Assembly: GCF_900101455.1 (NCBI RefSeq)
Contig: NZ_FMZJ01000007.1
Location: forward strand, 146,653 to 210,652
Source of the DNA: Sphingomonas sp. YR710
GTDB lineage: Bacteria; Pseudomonadota; Alphaproteobacteria; Sphingomonadales; Sphingomonadaceae
Direction of reading: 5' to 3'
DNA: 64,000 nucleotides
Both the position numbers and the translations under genes were made by a program. A model generated the notes under the pieces. The model searched no databases and was not told the DNA's origin. It worked only from the letters and a program-made list of their open reading frames with translations. Position 1 is the first letter of the stretch. Each line of letters opens with the position of its first letter. This document shows positions 53,728-61,749 of this stretch, one piece after another.

Positions 53728-54444
53728 TCACGCCCTTTCCACGGCCGCGGTGAACAGATAGCCGCCGCCGCGCACCGTGCGGATCAGCGCGCCGCCCGAA
53801 TCGTGCATCGCCAGCTTGCGCCGCAGCCGGCTAAGCTGGACATCCACCGCGCGATCGAACGGCCCGGCGCTGCGGCCCCGGGTCCAGTCGAGCAACTGAT
53901 CGCGGTTGAGCACGCGCTGGGCATGGGTCACGAAGGCCAGCAGCAGATCGAATTCACCGCCGGTCAGCTCGACCGGCGCACCATCCGGATCGGCGAGCGC
54001 CTGCGCGCCGGCATCGAGCGTCCACCCCGCAAAGCCGTAACGTTCGGGTGGCAGATCCGCCGTCACCCGCTGGCGATCACGCGTGCGGCGCAGGATCGCG
54101 CGAACGCGGGCGATCAGCTCGCGCGGGTTGAACGGCTTGGCCAGATAATCGTCCGCGCCGATCTCCAGCCCGACGATCCGATCGACATCGTCGCCCTTCG
54201 CGGTCACCATCAGCACCGGCACGTCGCCCCGCGCGCGCAGCCGCCGGCATAATGACAGCCCATCCTCGCCCGGCAGCATGATATCGAGGATCGCCAGATC
54301 GATCCGCTGGCGATCGATCAGCCGGTCGAAATCCGCCGCCGTCCGGCAGCCGACGGCGGCGAAGCCTTCGCGCACGAGCAGGCCGGTCACCAGCGACCGG
54401 ATTTCGGCATCGTCCTCGACGACGGCGATGAAGCTTTCGTCCAT
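53728..54444 (-). CDS. OmpR family response regulator
   Basis: 238 residues. Receiver domain with acidic pocket FIAVVEDDAEIRSLVTGLLV, phospho-Asp in IDLAILDIMLPGEDGLSLCR, Thr in PVLMVTAKGDD and Lys in DDYLAKPFNPRELIARVRAI. The C-terminal winged helix has VELTGGEFDLLLAFVTHAQR, LDWTRGRSAGPFDRAVDVQL and IRTVRGGGYLF. Acts with the kinase just downstream. The regulon likely includes the divergent secreted protein gene. Confidence 0.97.
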   Translation of the reverse strand: MDESFIAVVEDDAEIRSLVTGLLVREGFAAVGCRTAADFDRLIDRQRIDLAILDIMLPGEDGLSLCRRLRARGDVPVLMVTAKGDDVDRIVGLEIGADDYLAKPFNPRELIARVRAILRRTRDRQRVTADLPPERYGFAGWTLDAGAQALADPDGAPVELTGGEFDLLLAFVTHAQRVLNRDQLLDWTRGRSAGPFDRAVDVQLSRLRRKLAMHDSGGALIRTVRGGGYLFTAAVERA

Positions 54445-54495
54445 GCCCGCCTTGTGCCGCGAACCGCCGATCGGGGGAAGCGGGCGCGCGCGGCT

Positions 54496-54525
54496 GTTAC
54501 ACTTCGTTACCCTTCGTCACCGTGC
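54496..54525. promoter_or_regulatory. Triple 10-bp direct repeat, OmpR-type operator candidate
   Basis: GTTACACTTC (54496-54505), GTTACCCTTC (54506-54515) and GTCACCGTGC (54516-54525) follow each other without gap. OmpR-type regulators bind tandem half-sites with about 10-11 bp period. The repeats lie between the divergent response regulator gene (52 bp) and the secreted protein gene (about 77 bp). Confidence 0.55.
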
Positions 54526-54601
54526 GGCAGCACGCGGCTTACGAAGATCGGCGACAAGGCGATCGACGGGCAAGACCCGTCTTCGTCCAAGGAGCGTACC
54601 C

Positions 54602-54922
54602 ATGTATCGAAAAATCCTGTCCCTCGGCATCGCCGCCATCGCAATCGCCGCCGTCGCCCCGGCGGAGGCCGGCACGCGCGGCCGTAGCGTCAGCGTGCAG
54701 GGCAGCAGCGGCCACGGCTTCACCACCACTCGCAACGCGAGTGCAAGCAATGGCAGTTATTCGGGCGGCCGAACCACAACGCTGAACAATGGCGCCAGCT
54801 TCGGCCATTCGACCACCGCCACCAACAATGGCGACGGCACCACCAGCTTCACCACCACCCGCACCGGCATCGATGGCCAGACCGGATCGATCACCGGCAC
54901 CGTGACGCGCCCGCCGCGGTGA
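54602..54922 (+). CDS. Secreted Thr/Ser/Gly-rich protein
   Basis: 106 residues. Signal peptide (MYRKILSLGIAAIAIAAVAP...AEA) then a low-complexity beta-type region with repeats such as GRSVSVQGSSGHGF, TTLNNGASFGHSTTATNNGD and TTSFTTTRTGIDG. It probably folds as an extracellular or periplasmic beta protein. Function unknown. Divergent from the two-component genes, with direct repeats between, so it is a likely target of that system. GGAGC upstream of the ATG. Confidence 0.75.
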   Translation: MYRKILSLGIAAIAIAAVAPAEAGTRGRSVSVQGSSGHGFTTTRNASASNGSYSGGRTTTLNNGASFGHSTTATNNGDGTTSFTTTRTGIDGQTGSITGTVTRPPR

Positions 54923-54962
54923 TCAAATCGCATAATCCTTAGGGTCTCCCCCTGGCCGAACT

Positions 54963-55060
54963 GCCCCACCCCAACCCCTCCCCTGAAGGGGAGGGGCTTG
55001 CAAGTGGTTGGTACGGTGCAAAAAAGCCCCTCCCCTTCAGGGGAGGGGTTGGGGTGGGGC
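54963..55060. repeat. Perfect 37-bp inverted repeat of GC-rich palindromes
   Basis: 54963-54999 is the exact reverse complement of 55024-55060 (24-base spacer). Each arm contains a palindrome CCCCTCCCC-TGA-AGGGGAGGGG plus a CCCCACCCCAA tail. It has the same two-arm layout as the copy inside valS. It lies between the secreted Thr-rich protein gene and the EF-hand gene, where it may end transcription. Confidence 0.9.
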
Positions 55061-55093
55061 CTCCCCACAATCCTACCGTTAAGGTTTGCCGAT

Positions 55094-55537
55094 ATGGTGA
55101 CAAAGCATCGCATTCTCATCCTCTCCGCCGTCGCCTTCGCTATCGCCGCGCCCGCCACAGCCGGTCGTTTCGGCGGCGGCGACATGATGGCGACCTTCGA
55201 TCAGGCCGACGCAAATCACGACGGCATGATCACCCGCGCGGAATTCATCGCGGCGCGCCTGGCGCGCTTTGCCGAGATGGATCGCAACCATGACGGCGTC
55301 GTCAGCAAGGACGATTTCAGCCGGCTTGCGAAATTTCGCCCCGAGGCGGCAGACCGCCTCGACATGCTGATCGCGCAGGCCGACGCCGATCATGACGGGC
55401 GGATGACACGCGCCGAGATTGCCGCCGCGCCCACGCCGATCTTCGATCGGGCGGACAGCAATCATGACGGCGTGATCGACAAAAGCGAGCTCGCACAATT
55501 GCGCACGACGACCGCGATGATGAAGCGTAAGGTCTAA
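55094..55537 (+). CDS. Secreted EF-hand calcium-binding protein
   Basis: 147 residues. Signal peptide (MVTKHRILILSAVAFAIAAP...TAG), then four EF-hand-like loops: DQADANHDGMITRAEFIAAR, EMDRNHDGVVSKDDFSRLAK, AQADADHDGRMTRAEIAAAP and DRADSNHDGVIDKSELAQLR. Each loop keeps the D-x-[ND]-x-DG pattern for Ca2+. A periplasmic calcium sensor or buffer. Five bases separate it from the sterol-desaturase family gene, so they are likely an operon. Confidence 0.92.
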   Translation: MVTKHRILILSAVAFAIAAPATAGRFGGGDMMATFDQADANHDGMITRAEFIAARLARFAEMDRNHDGVVSKDDFSRLAKFRPEAADRLDMLIAQADADHDGRMTRAEIAAAPTPIFDRADSNHDGVIDKSELAQLRTTTAMMKRKV

Positions 55538-55541
55538 TCCC

Positions 55542-56366
55542 ATGGAGGCGCCGGAACGATCCCCCGTCTGGATCATCGTGATGCTGACGATGATCCTCGT
55601 CGAGCTGGCCTGGCGGCTGGGCCGGGGCCATGGCTATGACCGGCGATCGGCCTTCGCCACGCTGGGCCTGATTGCCGGCAACATCCCCTTCGCCATCCTC
55701 AATGCGGTCGTGCTCGGCAGTCTGTTCGTAGCGGTTTCGAAACTCGCGCCCATCCACCTGCCGACCCGCGACTGGCGCACCTTGCTGGCCGCCTTCCTGA
55801 TCTTCGAATTCGCTTATTACTGGTTCCACCGCGCTTCGCATCGCATCCGCTGGCTATGGGCGACGCATGCGACCCACCATTCGTCCGAGCAACTGACCCT
55901 GCTCGCCTCGTTCCGGCTCGGCTGGACCAACCTGTTCTCGGCCGGCTGGATCTTCTATGTGCCGCTGCTGCTCGTCGGATTCGATCCGCGGCTGATCTTC
56001 GGGCTGCTCGCGTTCAACCTGCACTATCAGTTCTTCCTGCACACCGAGGCGGTGGGGCGGCTTGGGCCGATCGAGTGGCTGTTCAACACGCCGTCGCACC
56101 ACCGGCTCCACCATGCTGCCAATGATTGCTATCTCGATCGCAACTATGGCGGGGTGCTGATCATCTTCGACCGGATGTTCGGCACCTTCACCACCGATCA
56201 GGCGGGCGAGGCGCCGCGATACGGCCTCGCGCACCGCGTCGCGACCGACAATCCCCTGCGGCTCGCCTTTCGCGAATGGCGCTACATGTTCGCAGAGGCG
56301 TTTCGCGCCACCAGCCCGCGCGCCGCCGCCCGCGCGCTGATCGGCCCACCCGCCAGCGAGAACTGA
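55542..56366 (+). CDS. Sterol desaturase/fatty acid hydroxylase family protein
   Basis: 274 residues with about four TM helices. The di-iron histidine motifs are visible: YYWFHRASHRIRWLWATHAT (HxxxH), then HHSSEQLTLL, and FNTPSHHRLHHAANDCYLDR with YGGVLIIFDRMFGTF. It oxidises a lipid using O2 and a di-iron centre at the membrane. The specific product is unknown; sphingomonad relatives act on sphingolipid, carotenoid or hopanoid chains. It lies between the EF-hand gene (4 bp) and the hydrolase gene (2 bp), an operon. Confidence 0.93.
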   Translation: MEAPERSPVWIIVMLTMILVELAWRLGRGHGYDRRSAFATLGLIAGNIPFAILNAVVLGSLFVAVSKLAPIHLPTRDWRTLLAAFLIFEFAYYWFHRASHRIRWLWATHATHHSSEQLTLLASFRLGWTNLFSAGWIFYVPLLLVGFDPRLIFGLLAFNLHYQFFLHTEAVGRLGPIEWLFNTPSHHRLHHAANDCYLDRNYGGVLIIFDRMFGTFTTDQAGEAPRYGLAHRVATDNPLRLAFREWRYMFAEAFRATSPRAAARALIGPPASEN

Positions 56367-56368
56367 AC

Positions 56369-57286
56369 ATGAAGAAACGGCTCATCCTCATCGCGGCGGC
56401 GCTGTTTCCCGCCGCGGCCCCGGCGGCCGGACCGGTCTGCGACACGCACTGGATCGATTCCCGCCGCGACAATCGCGACATCCCCGTGCGCATCCGCATG
56501 CCGGAGGGCACGGCCAAGGCGCCGGTCATCCTGTTCAGCCACGGCCTCGGCGGATCGATCGACAGCGGCCGCGCCTGGGCCGAGGCATGGGCCGAAGCCG
56601 GCATGATCGTAATCAACATCCAGCATGACGGCAGCGACCGCGCTGCCATCGCCACCGGCCTGCGCAATGCCATGACCCCCAAACAGTTCATCGCCCGCGC
56701 GATCGACGTACACTTCGTGATCGACGAGATCGCACGCCTTCCACATGAGGGCGCTTGTGACCTGAGCCGCGCCGATCTTTCGCATATCGGTATGTCCGGG
56801 CACAGCTTCGGCGCGATCACCACACAGGCGATCGCGGGCCAGCATTTCGCCCAGCGCGACGACGATCCGCTGGCCGACCGGCGTGTGATCGCCGCCATCG
56901 CGTTCAGCCCGTCGCCCCCGAAACAGGGATCGGACGAAGCCGCGTTCGGCCCGATCCGCATTCCGTTCCTGTCGGTCACCGGCACCGCCGACACCGTTTT
57001 CCTTACGCCCCAAATCAAGGCGGAGGACCGCCAGCGCCCGTTCCATGCAATGTCGCCGGGCGGCAAATATCTGCTGGTGCTCGATGGCGCCAACCATATG
57101 GCGTTCAACGGCCGCGGCGACCGCGCCTTCGCCTCCGCCGCGCTCACCCCGCATATCGAGCAGGCCGTGATCGATACCACCACCGCCTTCTGGCGATGGA
57201 CATTGATGGGCGATCAGGCGGCGAAGGCGAAGCTCGACAAAAAGGATCTGCCGCTGGATGCGAAGGACGATTTCGAGAGGAAATAG
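56369..57286 (+). CDS. Secreted alpha/beta hydrolase (PAF-AH/dienelactone hydrolase-like)
   Basis: 305 residues. Signal peptide (MKKRLILIAAALFPAAAPAA), then VILFSHGLGGSIDSGRAWAE (oxyanion), the nucleophile elbow SHIGMSGHSFGAITTQAI (GxSxG), Asp in FLSVTGTADTVFLTP and His in DGANHMAFNGRGD. The layout resembles platelet-activating-factor acetylhydrolase-like esterases. It starts 2 bp after the sterol desaturase gene and is likely co-transcribed. The substrate, possibly an ester lipid, is unknown. Confidence 0.92.
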   Translation: MKKRLILIAAALFPAAAPAAGPVCDTHWIDSRRDNRDIPVRIRMPEGTAKAPVILFSHGLGGSIDSGRAWAEAWAEAGMIVINIQHDGSDRAAIATGLRNAMTPKQFIARAIDVHFVIDEIARLPHEGACDLSRADLSHIGMSGHSFGAITTQAIAGQHFAQRDDDPLADRRVIAAIAFSPSPPKQGSDEAAFGPIRIPFLSVTGTADTVFLTPQIKAEDRQRPFHAMSPGGKYLLVLDGANHMAFNGRGDRAFASAALTPHIEQAVIDTTTAFWRWTLMGDQAAKAKLDKKDLPLDAKDDFERK

Positions 57287-57287
57287 A

Positions 57288-58604
57288 CTATTTCACCGGA
57301 TGATCGAGCTCGGCGATCGTCGCGCTCGACGGCGGCGTGGTCGCCTGCAACTTCGCGGCGATCGCCTCGGCTTCGCGCATCGCCCGCAGGATATTGCCGC
57401 CCGCCAGTTTCGCGAGATCGGTGTCGCTCCAGCCGCGGCGGGCGAGTTCGGCAAAGAGCGCCGGATATTTATCGACGCCGTCGAGCCCCTGCGGCGTGAA
57501 TGGAATGCCGTCGAAGTCCGAACCAATGCCGACGCAATCGACCCCGGCCACCTTGGCGATATGATCGATATGATCGGCGACCATCGCAATCGTGGTGGCA
57601 GGCATCGGATGCGCGGTATCCCAGGCCGCCATCGCCGCCTTCGCGCGATCGGGCTGGCCGATATAGACGCCGGCGAACGGCGGCGAACTCAGCCGCGCCT
57701 GCTCGGCCGCGCGATCGGAAGCCCAGCGCGAGGTCGCCTCCGACACATAGAGCGGGAAGAAATTGACCATCACCACGCCGCGATTCCTGGCAACCAAAGT
57801 GAGCACGTCGTCCGGCACGTCGCGCGGATGATCGATCAGCGCGCGGGCGCCCGAATGCGAGAAGATCACCGGCGCCTGCGTGACCGCCAGCGCCGCCTTC
57901 ATCGTTTCCGGCGAGACGTGACTCAGATCGACGAGCATGCCGAGCCGGTTCATCTCGCGCACCACCGCCAGCCCGAACGGGGTCAGACCGTGATGGGCGG
58001 GCGCATCGGTCGCGCTATCGGCCCAGTCGTTGTTCGACGAATGGCTGAGCGTCATGTAGCGCGCGCCCGACACGTACATCTGGCGGAGCGCGGGCAGGCT
58101 GTTGCCGATCTGATGCCCGCCCTCAATGCCGATCAGCGACGCGATCCGGCCAGCTTTCTCAATGCGCACGACATCGGCCGCGGTATAGGCCATCTCGAAA
58201 TCGGCGGGCCATTTCGCCGCCATTCGTTTCACCAGATCGATCTGCTCGATCGTCGTCTGGATGGCTGCCGGCCCGGTGATCGTCGTGGGGATCCATACTG
58301 ACCAGAACTGGCCGCCGACACGCCCGGCGCGCAACCGGGGAATATCGGTCATCAGCGGTTGCCAGAATGGCGAGGCGTCGGCCGGGCGCGGCAACGCCTT
58401 GGTGTCGCCGCGCAGATCGATACGTTCGAGCTTGCTGTCGAAGCGATCACGCAGCTCCCACGGCAGATCATTATGGCCGTCGATGATCGGCGTCGCCTTC
58501 AGGACGCGCTCGACACGCGCGGCGATATCCGGTGCCGGCGCGGCGCGCGCTCCGGCCGACAAGGCGATGAGCGAGATCGTCGCCGCGTAGATCAACCGCT
58601 TCAT
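57288..58604 (-). CDS. Membrane dipeptidase (peptidase M19)
   Basis: About 438 residues. Signal peptide (MKRLIYAATISLIALSAGAR), zinc ligands in ATPIIDGHNDLPWELRDRFD, Glu in ASLIGIEGGHQIGNSLPALR, His in DLSHVSPETMKAAL and SHSGARALIDHPRDVPDDVL. The C-terminal part has CVGIGSDFDGIPFTPQGLDG. It hydrolyses dipeptides, including D-amino-acid and cysteinyl types. Convergent with the esterase gene (1 bp apart). ATG at 58604 precedes the signal peptide. Confidence 0.96.
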   Translation of the reverse strand: MKRLIYAATISLIALSAGARAAPAPDIAARVERVLKATPIIDGHNDLPWELRDRFDSKLERIDLRGDTKALPRPADASPFWQPLMTDIPRLRAGRVGGQFWSVWIPTTITGPAAIQTTIEQIDLVKRMAAKWPADFEMAYTAADVVRIEKAGRIASLIGIEGGHQIGNSLPALRQMYVSGARYMTLSHSSNNDWADSATDAPAHHGLTPFGLAVVREMNRLGMLVDLSHVSPETMKAALAVTQAPVIFSHSGARALIDHPRDVPDDVLTLVARNRGVVMVNFFPLYVSEATSRWASDRAAEQARLSSPPFAGVYIGQPDRAKAAMAAWDTAHPMPATTIAMVADHIDHIAKVAGVDCVGIGSDFDGIPFTPQGLDGVDKYPALFAELARRGWSDTDLAKLAGGNILRAMREAEAIAAKLQATTPPSSATIAELDHPVK

Positions 58605-58675
58605 CCCGTGTCCCCTTGCACCTGAGCCCGTAAAACGCCGATCATGGGCGAGCGACAGGCCATGGAGCAAGCCCC

Positions 58676-59104
58676 TTGCCCGACCCTTCCGATCCGTTCG
58701 AACTCCGCCGCTTCGTCGTGGCGCAGGCCGCGATATACCGCCAGGCGCTGGCCGAGATCCGGCAGGGGCGCAAAGCGAGCCACTGGATGTGGTTCATCTT
58801 CCCGCAAATCGCGGGACTGGGGCATAGCGCGACGGCCAGGCGCTATGCGATCGGATCGATCGCCGAAGCGCGCGCTTATCTAAACCATCCCATCCTCGGT
58901 GCGCGGCTGCGCGAGTGTGTCGAGGCGTTACGGGCGCTTCCGCCGATATCGGCGGATGCGGTGTTCGGACCGATCGATGCCGTGAAGCTGCGGTCGAGCC
59001 TGACCCTGTTTGCCGCTGCGAGCCAGGAAGCGGCGTTCGCCGCTGCGCTCCTGCGCTGGTTCGACGCGCCGGATCCGGCGACGATCGAACGGATTGCCGG
59101 ATGA
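58676..59104 (+). CDS. DUF1810 domain-containing protein
   Basis: 142 residues. The family pattern is DPFELRRFVVAQAAIYRQAL, GRKASHWMWFIFPQIAGLGH, ATARRYAIGSIAEARAYLNH and HPILGARLRECVEALRALPP. A small helical cytosolic protein of unknown biochemical role. Start is a TTG at 58676, preceded by GGAG at 8 bases. Divergent from the dipeptidase gene (71 bp). Confidence 0.93.
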   Translation: MPDPSDPFELRRFVVAQAAIYRQALAEIRQGRKASHWMWFIFPQIAGLGHSATARRYAIGSIAEARAYLNHPILGARLRECVEALRALPPISADAVFGPIDAVKLRSSLTLFAAASQEAAFAAALLRWFDAPDPATIERIAG

Positions 59105-59449
59105 CCTGCAGCGGCGTGGTTGCTGGCGCCGGAACCGGCGTCGCCCCGCCCCCAACCGCCGCCGCAGGCCGTCAACGGCGATAGAACCGGGGCCGTGGCG
59201 GACGCGTTCGTCCGCCGCCAACCAGGTTTCATATCCCCCCACAGGATGAACCCCGGGACCCGAGACCGGACCGCAATGGCTTGCGGACCCCGGACTATCG
59301 ACGTCGACATAGTGAAGACGATGTCACGCGACAGACTCCGCATCAGTTTCGTGCCGCAATGCGCGATTTTCCGGTCTTGAAGGCGCGGCGACGAACTGCG
59401 ACACTCTATCGATCATCTCTCGCGGGCTGGGGGGCCTGGCACACCGATC
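59105..59449. other. Intergenic stretch before the K+ channel gene
   Basis: About 345 bases without coding character. Frames are Arg/Pro-rich. It must contain the channel promoter. I see no clear -35/-10 pair or hairpin of note. Confidence 0.35.
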
Positions 59450-60547
59450 ATGGATTCACGCAAGACCCTGTCCTCGACGGCGGAAGGCGTGCTCGGATCG
59501 CCGGTGCATAATCTGATCGCGACGTTGATCTACGTCGCGATCATCTTCATTCTTTCGACCTGCGGCTATGTCGCGGCTGGATGGAGCGTGGCCGACGCGA
59601 TCTACATGGTCGCGCTCACCATTTTCTCGGTCGGGTTCAGCGAAGTGAATCCGGTCAATACCGAATATTTGCGCATATTGACGATCGGCACGATGGTGCT
59701 CGGCTGCACCGGCATGATCGTTTTGACGGGTGCGCTGGTACAGGTGTTCACGCTGTTCCAGGTGCGGGAAATGTTGGGGATCAATCGCGTGCAGACACAA
59801 ATCGACCGCCTCGAACGGCATGTCATCATCTGCGGATTCGGCCGTATCGGGCTCCAGCTCGCGCGAGAGCTGGAGCTGGCCAAACGCGGCTTCGTCATCA
59901 TCGAGCGGGGTGGCGAAAAGATCGCGGAGGCGCAGGCGCTGGGCTATCTCTGCCTCGCCGGCGACGCGACCGAGGAAAGCGCGCTGATGGCCGCCGGAAT
60001 CGAGCGGGCGCGCGTGCTCGCCACAGTGTTGCCCGACGATGCCGCCAATGTGTTCATCACGCTGAGCGCCCGCAGTCTCAACGAGAAACTGGAGATCATC
60101 GCGCGTGGCGAGGTGCCGACCACCGAACGCAAACTGTTCCACGCCGGCGCCAACAAGGTCGTGCTCCCGACGCATATCGGCGCCGAACGCATCGCCGAGA
60201 TGATCCTCTATCCCTCCACCGATCAGTTCGTCGAGGCATCGGCCCATATGAAGGAAATGAAGCGCGGCTTGCACGAATTCGGCCTGCAGCTGGAGGCGGT
60301 GACGGTGGCGACCGACGGCGCGATCACCGGCGAGCGGGTGGGCGATGCCGAACGGCGGGGGAACGGTGGCTTCTTCATCGTCCAGATCGATCGCGCGAAC
60401 GGCCAGACCATCCTGCATCCCGGTGAGGATGTCCGCATCGAAGCCGGCGACAGCGTGGTGCTGGTGGTGCGCGGGAGCCGCGTTGCCGCAGGGTCGATCT
60501 TCACGGCGCCGGCCGGGCCGATCAAGGTCGGGCGTACATCGTTCTGA
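59450..60547 (+). CDS. Two-TM potassium channel with RCK (TrkA-N) domain, unusual filter
   Basis: 365 residues. TM1 LIATLIYVAIIFILSTCGYV, pore loop VADAIYMVALTIFSVGFSEV, TM2 ILTIGTMVLGCTGMIVLTGA, then Rossmann RCK domain HVIICGFGRIGLQLARELEL (GxGxxG) and a TrkA-C domain after about residue 270. The filter reads SVGFSE where K+ channels normally have TVGYG or TVGFG; the last glycine is Ser. This may alter selectivity or define a subfamily. The RCK domain probably binds NAD(H) or nucleotides. Monocistronic. Confidence 0.92.
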   Translation: MDSRKTLSSTAEGVLGSPVHNLIATLIYVAIIFILSTCGYVAAGWSVADAIYMVALTIFSVGFSEVNPVNTEYLRILTIGTMVLGCTGMIVLTGALVQVFTLFQVREMLGINRVQTQIDRLERHVIICGFGRIGLQLARELELAKRGFVIIERGGEKIAEAQALGYLCLAGDATEESALMAAGIERARVLATVLPDDAANVFITLSARSLNEKLEIIARGEVPTTERKLFHAGANKVVLPTHIGAERIAEMILYPSTDQFVEASAHMKEMKRGLHEFGLQLEAVTVATDGAITGERVGDAERRGNGGFFIVQIDRANGQTILHPGEDVRIEAGDSVVLVVRGSRVAAGSIFTAPAGPIKVGRTSF

Positions 60548-60553
60548 ATGCAC

Positions 60554-60578
60554 GGAACCTTTGCGAACACTTCGGGTT
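60554..60578 (+). promoter_or_regulatory. Candidate EcfG promoter before small membrane protein gene
   Basis: GGAAC (60554-60558) and GTT (60576-60578) are 17 bases apart, matching the EcfG consensus GGAAC-N16/17-GTT. It lies 54 bases before the ATG of the 62-residue membrane protein gene. Confidence 0.5.
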
Positions 60579-60631
60579 GAAATTGCAAGCGTGAGCCGAA
60601 TCCCTTCCGGCACGCCGCAAGGAGAATCATC

Positions 60632-60820
60632 ATGTCCCTGATCAGCCTATTGATCGTCCTGATCGTCGTCGGCGTGCTGTTGTGGCTCGTCAACACCTAC
60701 ATCCCGATGGACAGCAAGATCAAAAGCATCCTCAACGCCGTCGTGGTGATCGTCGTGATCCTGTGGCTATTGCAGGCGTTCGGCGTGCTGGGTTCACTGG
60801 GCGGCATCCACGTCGGCTGA
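60632..60820 (+). CDS. Thivi_2564 family small membrane protein
   Basis: 62 residues, two hydrophobic helices: SLISLLIVLIVVGVLLWLVN and ILNAVVVIVVILWLLQAFGV, joined by TYIPMDSKIKS. Matches a widespread small inner-membrane family without known role, often stress-induced. AAGGAG precedes the ATG. An EcfG-like promoter lies upstream and a large palindrome begins at the stop codon. Confidence 0.9.
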   Translation: MSLISLLIVLIVVGVLLWLVNTYIPMDSKIKSILNAVVVIVVILWLLQAFGVLGSLGGIHVG

Positions 60821-60977
60821 GACTCTGTTTGAAATGCGCCTTTGGCGCATGTGCGGCACCGGCCCGCTCCCCCACCCGGCCACCCAACGGCAGTATCATA
60901 TGGGTGGCCGGGTGGGGGAGCGGGCCGGTGCCGCCTCGAAATGCGCTCTTTCGCGCATTTCGAAAGAGTTTCTCAGC
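60818..60977. repeat. Large nested palindromic element
   Basis: The central inverted repeat is 60853-60886 with 60901-60934 (34 bp, perfect; 14-nt loop). It is flanked by smaller hairpins: ATGCGCC-TTT-GGCGCAT (60834-60850) and AAATGCGC...GCGCATTT (about 60940-60960). The outer ends GAGACTCTGTTTG and GAAAGAGTTTCTC are also related. The left end matches the arm of the palindrome at 33.6 kb. It could terminate both converging genes. Confidence 0.88.
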
Positions 60978-60990
60978 CCGTCTGCCGCTT

Positions 60991-61749
60991 TCACTTCGCC
61001 ACCCGCGCGGCGAAAGCCTGACGGAACTGTTCCAGTTCCGCCCCGTCGATATCCGAAACGGCCCAATAATCGAACCCAGCCGCGCACCAGTGCACGATGC
61101 TGTAGCCATCATGGTGCATGGTGCGCGCGACGGGCAGAACGATGCCCGCGGCAGGGCGGACGAACAGGTTGATCATGTGCAGCCGCCGACGATAGACGAT
61201 CGCCGGCACCACCTGGCCATCGATATAATCGAGCCGTCCGCCCACCAGCGGGAAACCGCGATCGGCGAGTTCGACGACCGGCGGCGCGAAATCGATCCGC
61301 CCATTGAACCAGGGTTTGACCACATGGCGGTTCGACGTCTGGACATCGACCAGATGGTTCGCCAGCAACGAGCGGACATGGCTCGACACGAACTGATCCT
61401 GATCGCCCGATGCCATCATCTGCGGCGTCGCGACGACGAGCAGCAGGCTGGCCGCCAGTGCGAATATGGCGCCCGTCGCATAGCGCCCGACGTTTCCGCC
61501 GAAGCGCCGCGCTGGTCGCTCGGTAGCGGCTTCCAATATCGTGTCCACCCGATCGCGCAATGCGCCCGGCGTGCGATATCGCGCCGAAGCGCCACCGATC
61601 GCCGCACGGACGGCCTCCAGTTCGCGCAGCGCCTCGGCACAGCCGCGGCATCCCTTGATGTGCGCCTCGATCGCCAGGCTGTTGGCGGCATCGAGCTCAC
61701 CATCGGTCAGCCCGTGGAGCATCGGCAGACGTTCGGGGCACGCCGTCAT
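60991..61749 (-). CDS. Zinc-finger anti-sigma factor (membrane)
   Basis: 252 residues. The N-terminal ZAS motif HIKGCRGC (HxxxCxxC) follows ERLPMLHGLTDGELDAANSL. One TM helix, about residues 90-110 (AIFALAASLLLVVATPQMMA), then a periplasmic domain with VVKPWFNGRIDFAPPVVELA and YRRRLHMINLFVRPAAGIVL. It would hold the ECF sigma factor at the membrane until a periplasmic signal releases it. The start overlaps the sigma gene stop by 4 bp. Confidence 0.93.
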   Translation of the reverse strand: MTACPERLPMLHGLTDGELDAANSLAIEAHIKGCRGCAEALRELEAVRAAIGGASARYRTPGALRDRVDTILEAATERPARRFGGNVGRYATGAIFALAASLLLVVATPQMMASGDQDQFVSSHVRSLLANHLVDVQTSNRHVVKPWFNGRIDFAPPVVELADRGFPLVGGRLDYIDGQVVPAIVYRRRLHMINLFVRPAAGIVLPVARTMHHDGYSIVHWCAAGFDYWAVSDIDGAELEQFRQAFAARVAK

